From: Schaalia sp. ORNL0103
Lineage (GTDB): Bacteria > Actinomycetota > Actinomycetes > Actinomycetales > Actinomycetaceae
DNA length: 64,000 bases
Direction: 5' to 3'
Assembly: GCF_019429565.1 (NCBI RefSeq)
Contig: NZ_JAHXSA010000001.1
Location: 558,001 to 622,000 of the forward strand
A model generated the notes under the pieces. The model did not search any database. It worked only from the letters and a program-made list of their open reading frames with translations, and was not told the DNA's origin. Each line of letters opens with the position of its first letter. Positions within the stretch are counted from its first letter, which is position 1. Of the stretch, positions 21,245 to 29,027 are shown piece by piece. Position numbers and translations under genes: made by a program.

Positions 21245-22222
21245 ATGACGCAGCAGATGAGTTCCCCGATCCTCGTTCTGGCCGATCAGGCGGGCGATCA
21301 CCTGACGCCCCTGGCTCGCCAGGCGGTCACGCTGGCCGCGTCCCTGACCTCCGCCGATGTCGTCGCGCTGTCCCTGGCCACCACCCCCGACGTGGCCGCC
21401 CTGTCTGAGCTGGGTGCGACCCAGCTGCTGCATGCCGACCTGGGTGACGCGGCGCGTTCCTCGGTCGTGGCCTCCGACGCGCTTGTTTCCGCGCTGGCGA
21501 CCGGCAGCTTTGGCCTGGTGCTCCTGTGCTCGGACTACCGCGGTCGTGAGATCGCCGGCCGCGTCGGCGCCCTCACCGAGGCCGGCGTGGTCTCGGGCGC
21601 GTCCTCCGTCGGCTTCGACGGCGGCGTCCTCCAGATCGGAAAGACCGCCCTGGGCGGCTCCTGGTCGATGAGGATCGTCCTTGAGGGACAGACCCCGATC
21701 GTCGGCATCGCCTCCGGTGTCATCGACGAGGCCCCGGTGGCCTCTCCCGTCGCCCTGACCCCGCAGGCGCTGACCGTTGAGCTGAGCCCCGAGGCCTCCG
21801 CGATTCAGGTCGTCTCTTCCGTTCCCGACGAGGAGGAAGGCGTGTCCCTGACCGATGCCTCCACCGTCGTGTGCGGTGGTCGTGGCGTGGACGGTGACTT
21901 CGAGCTGGTGCGCTCCGTCGCTCAGGCGCTCGGTGGTGCCGTGGGTGCGACCCGCGTCGCCTGCGACGAGGGCTGGGCCCCGCGATCCGAGCAGATCGGG
22001 CAGACCGGCCTGACCGTCACCCCGAACCTCTACATCGGCCTGGGTGTCTCCGGCGCGATCCACCACACGGTGGGTATGCAGTCCTCCGCTCACATTGTCG
22101 CCGTGTGCGACGACCCGGACGCCCCGATCTTCGAGATCGCGGACTTCGGCGTCGTCGGTGACGTCACCGAGGTCGTGCCCGCAGCCCTGGCCGCCATCGA
22201 GGAGGCGCGCTCCCAGGCGTGA
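21245..22222 (+). CDS. etfA: Electron transfer flavoprotein subunit alpha (FixB-like)
   Basis: Alpha subunit of the electron transfer flavoprotein, carrying the FAD site. The C-terminal half has VVCGGRGVDGDFELVRSVAQALGGAVGATRVACDEGWAP, QIGQTGLTVTPNLYIGLGVSGAIHHTVGM and a terminal PIFEIADFGVVGDVTEVVPAL, the FAD-binding region of the family. There are 325 residues. The start is at 21245, one base after the etfB stop; an internal Met four codons later is an alternative. It is coupled to the following desulfurase gene by a GTGA overlap. Confidence 0.95.
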   Translation: MTQQMSSPILVLADQAGDHLTPLARQAVTLAASLTSADVVALSLATTPDVAALSELGATQLLHADLGDAARSSVVASDALVSALATGSFGLVLLCSDYRGREIAGRVGALTEAGVVSGASSVGFDGGVLQIGKTALGGSWSMRIVLEGQTPIVGIASGVIDEAPVASPVALTPQALTVELSPEASAIQVVSSVPDEEEGVSLTDASTVVCGGRGVDGDFELVRSVAQALGGAVGATRVACDEGWAPRSEQIGQTGLTVTPNLYIGLGVSGAIHHTVGMQSSAHIVAVCDDPDAPIFEIADFGVVGDVTEVVPAALAAIEEARSQA

Positions 22223-23424
22223 GCGTCTACCTCGACCACGCGGCTACCACGCCGCTGCGCGAGTGCGCCCTCGAGGCGTGGACCCGCGCCCAGCGTGACC
22301 TGGCTGCAACCCCCGGCAATCCCGCCGCCCTTCACTTCGGAGGGCGGCGGGCCCGTCGCATGCTCGACGACGCGCGCGAGCAGGTCGCAGCGGCCCTTGG
22401 AGCAGACATCCATGAGGTCATCTTCACGTCCGGCGCCACCGAATCTGACGCCCTCGGCGTGATGGCCGCGGCCCGAGGCATGCGCGGGCGCGACGGCGCG
22501 CGCGACCTGATCGTCGTCTCGGGCCTCGAGCATGATGCTGTCGCCCACCAGCGCGAGGTCGCCTCTCGCGAGGGCTTCTCCTGGGAGGTCCTGCCCGTGG
22601 ATGCTGGCGGCCTGTCGGTGCTGCCCGGTGTTTCCGACGACGACGCGCCCGCCTCGTGGGATGGTCGCCTCGCGCTCGGATCCATGACCCTCGTGTCCTC
22701 CGAAATCGGCACGATTCAGCCGGTCGCAGACTTCGCTGAGCTCGTGCACGCCAGCGGAGGCCTCGTACATTCCGACGCCGCCCAAGCCATTCCAACCCTG
22801 GACGTGTCTTTTGCGGAGCTCGGTCTGGACCTCATGAGCGTCGGCGGACACAAGGTGGGCGCTCCCGCGGGCATTGGCGTTCTCCTCGCTCGACGAGGCA
22901 TCCCCATGACGACCGACCGACCCGGTGGCGGCCACGAGCGCTCGATCCGCTCGGGCACGCCCGACGTCGCGGGCGCCTGCGCCCTCGGTGCCGCCCTTGC
23001 CGAGGTCGTCGCCGAGCGCGCCGCTTTCGCCTCCCGTGCGGCCGACCTGCGCGCGCATCTGCTGTCCCACCTGCCGGAAGGCACGTATCCGACGGTGGGG
23101 GAGACGGCCTCGTCGGGCGCCATCATCCACCTGTCCCTGCCCACCGCCCGCCCCGAGGCCGTCCTCATGGCCTTCGACATGGCCGGGATTGCGGTGTCCG
23201 CCGGGTCCGCTTGTCACGCGGGGGTCACGCGCCCCTCCGAGATCGTCATGGCGATGGGACGCAGCGAGGAGCAGGCGCTCGGTGTCCTGCGTGTCTCGCT
23301 CGGCCATGAGACGACGCGCGACGACATCGACGCCTTCCTGGCCGCCCTGCCGATGGCGATCCGCGCGGGTGCCGCCCTGGATGGCATCACCCACGTGCGC
23401 AACGAACGAAATGAGGAACGCTAG
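22219..23424 (+). CDS. Cysteine desulfurase (NifS/IscS family)
   Basis: Pyridoxal-phosphate enzyme that removes sulfur from cysteine and holds it as a persulfide, here probably for tRNA thiolation. The PLP lysine is in SVGGHKVGAPAGIG near residue 214, and the sulfur-carrying cysteine is in VSAGSACHAGVTRPSEI near residue 331. N-terminal YLDHAATTPL is typical. There are 401 residues. The GTG start overlaps the etfA stop, and mnmA follows with no gap, which indicates that its persulfide is handed to MnmA. Confidence 0.93.
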   Translation: MSVYLDHAATTPLRECALEAWTRAQRDLAATPGNPAALHFGGRRARRMLDDAREQVAAALGADIHEVIFTSGATESDALGVMAAARGMRGRDGARDLIVVSGLEHDAVAHQREVASREGFSWEVLPVDAGGLSVLPGVSDDDAPASWDGRLALGSMTLVSSEIGTIQPVADFAELVHASGGLVHSDAAQAIPTLDVSFAELGLDLMSVGGHKVGAPAGIGVLLARRGIPMTTDRPGGGHERSIRSGTPDVAGACALGAALAEVVAERAAFASRAADLRAHLLSHLPEGTYPTVGETASSGAIIHLSLPTARPEAVLMAFDMAGIAVSAGSACHAGVTRPSEIVMAMGRSEEQALGVLRVSLGHETTRDDIDAFLAALPMAIRAGAALDGITHVRNERNEER

Positions 23425-24516
23425 ATGCGAGTTCTGGCAGCACTGTCCGGCGGCGTGGACTCCGCCGTCGCCGCCGCGAAGGCCGTCGAGGCCGGGCACG
23501 ACGTCGTCGGTGTCCACATGGCCCTGTCCTCCCAGCCCCAGGAGTGCCGTATCGGCTCGCGTGGGTGCTGCTCGATCGAGGACGCCGGCGACGCAGCGCG
23601 CGCCGCCGAGATCATTGGCATCCCGTTCTACGTGTGGGACCTCGCCCAGGAATTTGAGCAGACCGTCATCACCGACTTCGTCGCCCAGTACAAGGCTGGG
23701 CGCACCCCCAACCCCTGCGTGCGCTGCAATGAGTTCGTGAAGTTCCGCGAGCTCGCCACCCGCGCCCGCGCGCTCGGCTTCGATGCGGTGTGCACCGGCC
23801 ACTACGCGGCCATCGTCGATGGCGAGGCCGGACCCGAGCTGCACCGCGGTGCCGACAACCTCAAGGACCAGTCGTATGTGCTGGCCGTCATGGGGCCCGA
23901 GGAGCTTCACCGCGTCGTCCTGCCGCTGGGGGACGCTCCCAACAAGGCGTGGGTGCGCTCCGAGGCCGAGCGCCTCGGCCTGGGCGTGTCCAACAAGCCC
24001 GACTCCTACGACATCTGCTTCATTCCCGACGGTGACACGCAGGGCTTCCTGCGCTCTCACCTGGGTGCCTCGGAGGGTGAGATCGTCACCCCCGACGGCG
24101 AGGTGCTCGGCCGCCACGAGGGCTACTGGAACTACACGGTCGGCCAGCGTAAGGGCCTTGGTATTGGCGCGCCAGCGCCCGATGGGCGCCCCCGTTACGT
24201 CCTTGAGACGAGGCCGGAGACCAACCAAGTCGTCGTGGGAGCCTCTGAGCTCCTGTCCATCTCCCGCATTACGGCGACGGATGCCGTCTGGCTCGCCTCC
24301 GACGACGATGGATCCGACGCGACCGACCTCTTCGTGCAGCTGCGCGCGCACGGCACGCCCGTGCCCGTCGAGTCGCTGACGCGCGACCTGGACGCCGGAA
24401 CCATCAGCGTCGTCCTCGCGAGTAGTGCGCGTGGAGTCGCGCGCGGCCAGTCGATGGTCGTGTACCGCGGAACTCGCGTTCTCGGCGAGGGAAATATCGA
24501 CGCAACCGGGCGCTGA
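23425..24516 (+). CDS. mnmA: tRNA-specific 2-thiouridylase
   Basis: Makes 2-thiouridine at the wobble base of tRNA-Lys/Glu/Gln, using ATP to activate the uridine and sulfur from the desulfurase encoded next door. The PP-loop ALSGGVDSAVAAA is at the N terminus, the catalytic cysteine is in NPCVRCNEFVKF near residue 97, and the second cysteine is in YDICFIPDGDT near residue 196. GYWNYTVGQRKGLGIG follows. There are 363 residues. The ATG follows the upstream stop codon directly. Confidence 0.96.
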   Translation: MRVLAALSGGVDSAVAAAKAVEAGHDVVGVHMALSSQPQECRIGSRGCCSIEDAGDAARAAEIIGIPFYVWDLAQEFEQTVITDFVAQYKAGRTPNPCVRCNEFVKFRELATRARALGFDAVCTGHYAAIVDGEAGPELHRGADNLKDQSYVLAVMGPEELHRVVLPLGDAPNKAWVRSEAERLGLGVSNKPDSYDICFIPDGDTQGFLRSHLGASEGEIVTPDGEVLGRHEGYWNYTVGQRKGLGIGAPAPDGRPRYVLETRPETNQVVVGASELLSISRITATDAVWLASDDDGSDATDLFVQLRAHGTPVPVESLTRDLDAGTISVVLASSARGVARGQSMVVYRGTRVLGEGNIDATGR

Positions 24517-24600
24517 GGGCCTCGGGCCTGCGCGCCGTCGAGAGACGTGGGCGAGGGCATGCGGACGGCTTCGCGCTTCATCCGTTAGACTGGGGTGCGC

Positions 24601-24681
<81 letters not shown>

Positions 24682-24734
24682 CAGTTGCCCCTGCCCGGTC
24701 GCCCCGGGGAGGTTGTGGTCGATAGACTGAGGTC

Positions 24735-25208
24735 ATGAGCGCTTTGGAAATTGGCTGCAAGGCCCCCGACTTCACCGCCGAGACCACTCAGGGAACCCTG
24801 TCCCTGTCGGACCTCCTCGCCGCCTCGTCGCGCGGCGTCATCGTCTACTTCTACCCGAAGGCCTCCACGCCCGGCTGCACGAAGGAGGCCTGTGACTTCC
24901 GCGATTCCCTGGCCTCGCTCCAGGGCGCTGGCTACTCGGTGATCGGCGTCTCCGCCGACTCGATGGCCGCCCTCGAGCGCTTCACCGAGAAGCAGTCCCT
25001 CACCTTCCCGCTGGCCTCCGACCCGGATCACGAGATTCTCGAGGCCTACGGGGCTTGGGGCGAAAAGAAGAACTACGGCCGCACCTACGTGGGCATCATC
25101 CGCTCGACCGTGGTCGTCAACCCCGACGGTACGGTGGCCCTCGCCCAGTACAACGTGAAGGCAACGGGCCACGTGGCTCGCCTGCGTAAGGATCTCGGTA
25201 TCGACTAA
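24735..25208 (+). CDS. bcp: Thiol peroxidase, Bcp/PrxQ-type peroxiredoxin
   Basis: Reduces hydrogen peroxide and organic hydroperoxides through a reactive cysteine. The peroxidatic site is YFYPKASTPGCTKEACDFRD; the motif has two cysteines five residues apart (C-T-K-E-A-C), the arrangement of two-cysteine PrxQ/Bcp proteins. There are 157 residues, typical length. It follows tRNA-Leu and precedes an unrelated gene with its own promoter. Confidence 0.94.
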   Translation: MSALEIGCKAPDFTAETTQGTLSLSDLLAASSRGVIVYFYPKASTPGCTKEACDFRDSLASLQGAGYSVIGVSADSMAALERFTEKQSLTFPLASDPDHEILEAYGAWGEKKNYGRTYVGIIRSTVVVNPDGTVALAQYNVKATGHVARLRKDLGID

Positions 25209-25213
25209 TCCCA

Positions 25214-25280
25214 TTGCTTTTCGAGTAACTAGCACCTATGATTGTCAAGAAACTGACAGCTAGTTACTAATGGAGGAGTT
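25214..25280 (+). promoter_or_regulatory. Promoter inside a long inverted repeat
   Basis: TTGCTT (25214-25219) and TATGAT (25237-25242) are 17 bp apart and form a good vegetative promoter, giving a leader of about 30 nt. AGTAACTAGC (25224-25233) and GCTAGTTACT (25259-25268) are perfect inverted repeats that flank the -10 box and probable start site, and TGTCA/TGACA (25243-25247, 25254-25258) forms an inner pair. GGAGGA precedes the ATG at 25281. The layout looks like an operator bound by a dimeric repressor, or an mRNA leader hairpin. Confidence 0.6.
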
Positions 25281-26273
25281 ATGGGGGCCAGGACGCCTGA
25301 CGCGTATCGAATCGGTGCGGGGCAGGTGACGCAGGAGTATCCGGCCGACGCCGTGCCCGCGCGTCTGCGGAAGCAGCCCAGCCTGCCCACGATGTCCCAC
25401 GCGCCCGAGTCCTCTCCCGCCGAACAGGCCGTCACTGCCGAGGTCGCGGCGGTTCGACGCAAGGCTTCCGGTGCGCCTCGCTCCTCGAATGATTCTCGCC
25501 CCTCGAAGGACGCTGCCGCGGTGACGCAGCACCAGGTAGCTGCGCGCGAGGCCGCCCCCGCGCAGGCCGCACCCGTTGTGGAATCTCCCGCGCGCGAGTA
25601 CGCGCATCTGGACGAGGCCGGGGTGGCCTTTGAGGGCGATCAGCATCCTGGCGTTCCTGTCCATCATGACTGGCGCCGCACGACGATGCGTGTCGTGGAC
25701 TCGGCGGGGGAGCAGGTGGCTCAGAAGCGGGGCACGTCGGCACCGGCTTTGCCCGCGCCAACACAGGCCGAAGAGGCCTCTCGGGTTGGTGGTGCGTCGC
25801 GTGCCCAGCGTGCGACACGACGCTCGGGTGTCGGTGCCTCGCGCATGGATCGCCGTGAGCGGCCCACTCGCCGCGGGCAGCGCCATGGAGACCTTGTCAT
25901 GTTTCTCCTCGGCTTCATCTCGGCGCTCCTGATTGTTGCGGCCGTAGTCGGTGGACTGTATGTTGCGCGCTCGACGGGTTCTTCCGGGTTCACGAACGCC
26001 GTCGACTCCTGTCACGCACGTGGTTTGCATGCTCGCTTGGCCAGTGATGAGACCTCGCTGACCCTCGAGGCCTTCTCCGATAGTGGGGATAGTCTGACGA
26101 CACCGATCTTCCAGTGCGTGCTCGGCAAGCTCGGTACCCCAGCGGCGGTGCGCGAGCGCATGTACGCGACCCGCGCGATCGATGGCACCCAGTCGGAGCA
26201 GTGGGGATCCTATAAGGCGACCTGGACGTACGAACCGGATCAGGGCTTGACCGTCATCGTCAGCTCCCGCTGA
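25281..26273 (+). CDS. Single-pass membrane protein of unknown function
   Basis: Unrecognised 330-residue protein. The first 200 residues are hydrophilic, rich in Ala, Pro, Arg and Ser, and look disordered; a short basic stretch (RRERPTRRGQR-like) precedes a single membrane helix at about residues 211-233 (MFLLGFISALLIVAAVVGGLYV). The last 95 residues, outside the membrane, contain two cysteines (DSCHARG and FQCVLGKLG) that could form a disulfide. The start has a strong ribosome-binding site. The controlled-looking promoter suggests conditional expression. Confidence 0.7.
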   Translation: MGARTPDAYRIGAGQVTQEYPADAVPARLRKQPSLPTMSHAPESSPAEQAVTAEVAAVRRKASGAPRSSNDSRPSKDAAAVTQHQVAAREAAPAQAAPVVESPAREYAHLDEAGVAFEGDQHPGVPVHHDWRRTTMRVVDSAGEQVAQKRGTSAPALPAPTQAEEASRVGGASRAQRATRRSGVGASRMDRRERPTRRGQRHGDLVMFLLGFISALLIVAAVVGGLYVARSTGSSGFTNAVDSCHARGLHARLASDETSLTLEAFSDSGDSLTTPIFQCVLGKLGTPAAVRERMYATRAIDGTQSEQWGSYKATWTYEPDQGLTVIVSSR

Positions 26274-26341
26274 CGGCGTGATCGGCCCGGGGGAGGGTCA
26301 TCATCTGAGATATGTTCTACCGCATTGCCTTGTATCGCTCG

Positions 26342-26347
26342 TAAAAT
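26342..26347 (+). promoter_or_regulatory. Probable -10 box for the ABC exporter
   Basis: TAAAAT lies 33 bases before the chosen GTG start; no good -35 is found at the standard spacing. AAGGAG (26369-26374) is the ribosome-binding site that decides the start at 26381. Confidence 0.4.
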
Positions 26348-26380
26348 GAGCGGGTATTTCAATGCGTGAAGGAGTATCTC

Positions 26381-27175
26381 GTGTCCGATTCGCAGCCCGC
26401 CGTGCCAGCCGCCCCCGTGGGGGATGATGTCGCACTGGCGATCCGAGGCCTCGTCAAGATTTATGGCAACCTCGTCGCCGTCGCCGACCTGTCCCTCGAC
26501 ATCCCCACCGGATCCTTCTACGGGATCGTCGGTCCCAACGGCGCCGGTAAGACAACGACGCTGACCATGGCCACAGGCCTGCTCACCCCCGACCGTGGCA
26601 CCGCCTACGTGCACGGTATCGACGTGTGGGCGCGAACCCAGGAGGCGCGTGCCCTCCTCGGCGTGATGCCTGACGGGATGCGCCTCCTCGACCGCCTCTC
26701 CGGCCCCGACTTCCTCGTCCACGTGGGCATGCTCCACGGCCTGGACGCCTCCGTCGCCCGCGAGCGCGCCCACGAGCTCCTCGCGGCCCTCGACCTGGCC
26801 GAGGCGGGGAAGAAGCTGATCAGCGACTACTCGGCGGGCATGACGAAGAAGGTCGCCCTGGCCGCCGCCCTCATTCACTCCCCGCGAGTCCTGGTCCTCG
26901 ACGAACCATTCGAGGCCGTGGACCCCGTTTCCGCGACCAACATCCGCCAGATCCTCACCGATTACACGCGTCGCGGTGGCACCGTCATCCTGTCCTCGCA
27001 CGTGATGGCGACCGTCCAGCAGCTGTGCACGCACGTCGCCATCATCGACAAGGGGCGCGTGCTCGTCGCCGGAACCACCGACGAGGTCGCCCAGGGCGGC
27101 GACCTGGGGGAGCGCTTCACCTCCCTGGTTGGCGGCGTTCACTCTGAGGAAGGCCTGTCGTGGTTGGGCAACTGA
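26381..27175 (+). CDS. ABC transporter ATP-binding protein
   Basis: ATPase subunit of a two-component ABC transporter. It has Walker A GPNGAGKTTTL, a Q-loop-like GVMPDGMRLLD, an altered signature DYSAGMTKKVALAAAL (S-A-G-M in place of S-G-G-Q), Walker B VLVLDEPFEAVDP and the switch histidine in LSSHVM. There are 264 residues. The GTG at 26381 is preferred to the GTG at 26366 because AAGGAG lies 6 bases before it. The gene overlaps the next by 16 bp, so the two proteins are made together. The signature type and the partner suggest an exporter of the CcmA/ABC-2 group; the substrate is unknown. Confidence 0.88.
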   Translation: MSDSQPAVPAAPVGDDVALAIRGLVKIYGNLVAVADLSLDIPTGSFYGIVGPNGAGKTTTLTMATGLLTPDRGTAYVHGIDVWARTQEARALLGVMPDGMRLLDRLSGPDFLVHVGMLHGLDASVARERAHELLAALDLAEAGKKLISDYSAGMTKKVALAAALIHSPRVLVLDEPFEAVDPVSATNIRQILTDYTRRGGTVILSSHVMATVQQLCTHVAIIDKGRVLVAGTTDEVAQGGDLGERFTSLVGGVHSEEGLSWLGN

Positions 27176-28854
27176 TTCGCCTCAAGCTCCGCATCATCTG
27201 GAACACGGTTCGCAAACAGACGGTCGTCCTCGTTCTCGCGGTTCTCGGCGTCCTGTACTTCGGCGGAATCTACACCTCCGCTCTCGTGGGCACCGCTTTC
27301 CTCGCTCGCTCCGACGAGGCCTACCTGGCCGCGCCGGTGATGCCGATCGTTGGGCCCTTCATCTTCCTGCTGTGGCTGGTCCTCCCGATCATCTTCGCCT
27401 CGATGGACAACTCTCTCGATCCCGTGCGCCTGTCGCCATACGTGGGACCCAGCAAGCGCCTCGGGGCGGGTTTGGCCGCCTCGACTGCGGTCGGTCCCGG
27501 CGGGCTCCTGTCCGCGATGATCCTCTTCCTGCCCGTCTGGTTCGCGCTGTGGCGCGCCCAGTGGCTTGAGGCGCTCGGCTGGTTCATCGCTGGTCTCGTG
27601 ACGCTGCCTCTCGCGGTGCTGTGGGCGCGCGCGGTTGGGACCTGGTTCGCCGTACGCCTGGACAGCTCGAGCAAGAAGGATGCCGTCACGGCCCTGGGCG
27701 CCGTCGTCTTCATGCTGGTGCTAACCCCCTTGGGCTACTGGATGTCTTTGCTGACCCGGAACTTTTCCGTTGAGGCCTTCAAGGCGGGTGTGAACGTCGC
27801 GCTGTGGACTCCCTTCGGAGCGCCTTTCGGCGTTGTTGCCTCTCTGCTCGAGGGCGCGTGGGTGGCCGCGGCGATCCGCGCTCTCATCACGGTCGTGACC
27901 GCAATCGTCGGTTGGCGGGCCTGGCTCGCCGTCCTGCGCCCCGTCATGAGCGGCTACGCCGGTGAGATCAGCGCCGACGCGCAGCGCGCCATCGACGAGG
28001 GGCGCCATCTCATCGACGAATCTCTCGAAGAAGAAGCGCGCAGTCGCCGCTCCGAGCAGTCGCGAGCCGCCGGCCTTCGCAGCGTCGACCTGTTCACGCG
28101 CCTCGGCCTCGGGGTGCGCAGCGCCTCCCTGGCCGCGCGCACGCTGCGCTACTGGATCGTCGATACGCGCCTGAACATGAACATGGCGCTCGCGTTGCTC
28201 TTCCCGATTGTTGCGATCTTCATGGGGCGGCTGGTTGCTGAGGGGCAGTCATTCGCTTTCTCGGCGGGTATCTTCCTCTACCTGGTGCCCGTCACGACGG
28301 GCCTGACGACCGGCGCGCTCATGCAATACGACTCGACGGGCGCCTGGATCGTGGTCTCGTCGGGGATGAGCGGTCGCGAGGAACGTCGCGGACGCCTCGT
28401 TGGCTCGCTCATCGTGTTAGTGCCCCAGGTCATCGGCTATCTCATTCACGATGCCGTCAGCGGTGCGAGTGCCTCCGATTTCGTGTTCCACCAGGTGATA
28501 GGCGTCGTCCTCTTCGCGGGTGCGGCCGCGACGACCCTCGTCGTTAACGCGCGGTGGGTGTACCCGGTGCAGCCCCCGGGCACGTCCCCGCTGGCGACGA
28601 AGGGGACGGGTTCCTTCCTCATGACGATGCTGCTGCAGCTTGTGGGCTTCGCGGGTACCGCGGTCCTGCAGATCCCGTCCTACGTGCTGCTCGTGCTGGC
28701 GTCCTTCGGCTTCGTGCCGGACTGGGTCGCCTACGTCGTGGCCCTCGCGTGGTCGGTCCTCGTCCTTGAGGCTGCTGTCCGCATTGGCGGGCGCGTGTGG
28801 GATCGTTACGCTGTCGCCGCGCTCACGTCGATCCGCAGCTGGCCGGGACACTGA
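27160..28854 (+). CDS. ABC transporter membrane protein (exporter-type permease)
   Basis: A 564-residue polytopic membrane protein with about 10-12 hydrophobic helices in two groups separated by a hydrophilic stretch (about residues 265-315, containing DAQRAIDEGRHLIDESLEEEARSRRSEQ). It overlaps the ATPase gene by 16 bp and is evidently its membrane partner. The two-half organisation is seen in large actinobacterial ABC-2-like permeases; transport direction and substrate cannot be told. Confidence 0.8.
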   Translation: MVGQLIRLKLRIIWNTVRKQTVVLVLAVLGVLYFGGIYTSALVGTAFLARSDEAYLAAPVMPIVGPFIFLLWLVLPIIFASMDNSLDPVRLSPYVGPSKRLGAGLAASTAVGPGGLLSAMILFLPVWFALWRAQWLEALGWFIAGLVTLPLAVLWARAVGTWFAVRLDSSSKKDAVTALGAVVFMLVLTPLGYWMSLLTRNFSVEAFKAGVNVALWTPFGAPFGVVASLLEGAWVAAAIRALITVVTAIVGWRAWLAVLRPVMSGYAGEISADAQRAIDEGRHLIDESLEEEARSRRSEQSRAAGLRSVDLFTRLGLGVRSASLAARTLRYWIVDTRLNMNMALALLFPIVAIFMGRLVAEGQSFAFSAGIFLYLVPVTTGLTTGALMQYDSTGAWIVVSSGMSGREERRGRLVGSLIVLVPQVIGYLIHDAVSGASASDFVFHQVIGVVLFAGAAATTLVVNARWVYPVQPPGTSPLATKGTGSFLMTMLLQLVGFAGTAVLQIPSYVLLVLASFGFVPDWVAYVVALAWSVLVLEAAVRIGGRVWDRYAVAALTSIRSWPGH

Positions 28855-28875
28855 TCTCTCCTTGCGTGGATGTAC

Positions 28876-28916
28876 GAGGCCGGGGTGACCCACGGGGGTG
28901 CCCCGGCCTCATTGTT
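28876..28916 (+). terminator. Intrinsic terminator of the ABC exporter operon
   Basis: GAGGCCGGGG (28876-28885) pairs perfectly with CCCCGGCCTC (28901-28910), followed by ATTGTT. It ends the plus-strand transcript before the convergent surface-protein gene. Confidence 0.8.
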
Positions 28917-28974
28917 GGACGCTGTGGCACACTGTGCTGGAGCGGTTTTGGGGTTTTGTCTGTTAACCCAAATA

Positions 28975-29009
28975 AGGCGGGGTGCCGGCGATTCACCGGC
29001 ACCCCGCCT
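28975..29009 (-). terminator. Intrinsic terminator of the surface-protein gene
   Basis: A 14-bp perfect stem AGGCGGGGTGCCGG/CCGGCACCCCGCCT with a 7-base loop. On the minus strand it is followed by TTATTTGGG, a short U tract. It lies 19 bp after the stop codon of the minus-strand gene. Confidence 0.85.
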
Positions 29010-29027
29010 ATGACTATGACACGCGAA

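Noticed and set aside
22090-24351. A 753-codon minus-strand open frame across the desulfurase and mnmA
   Set aside because: Runs opposite two real genes and has no recognisable motif.
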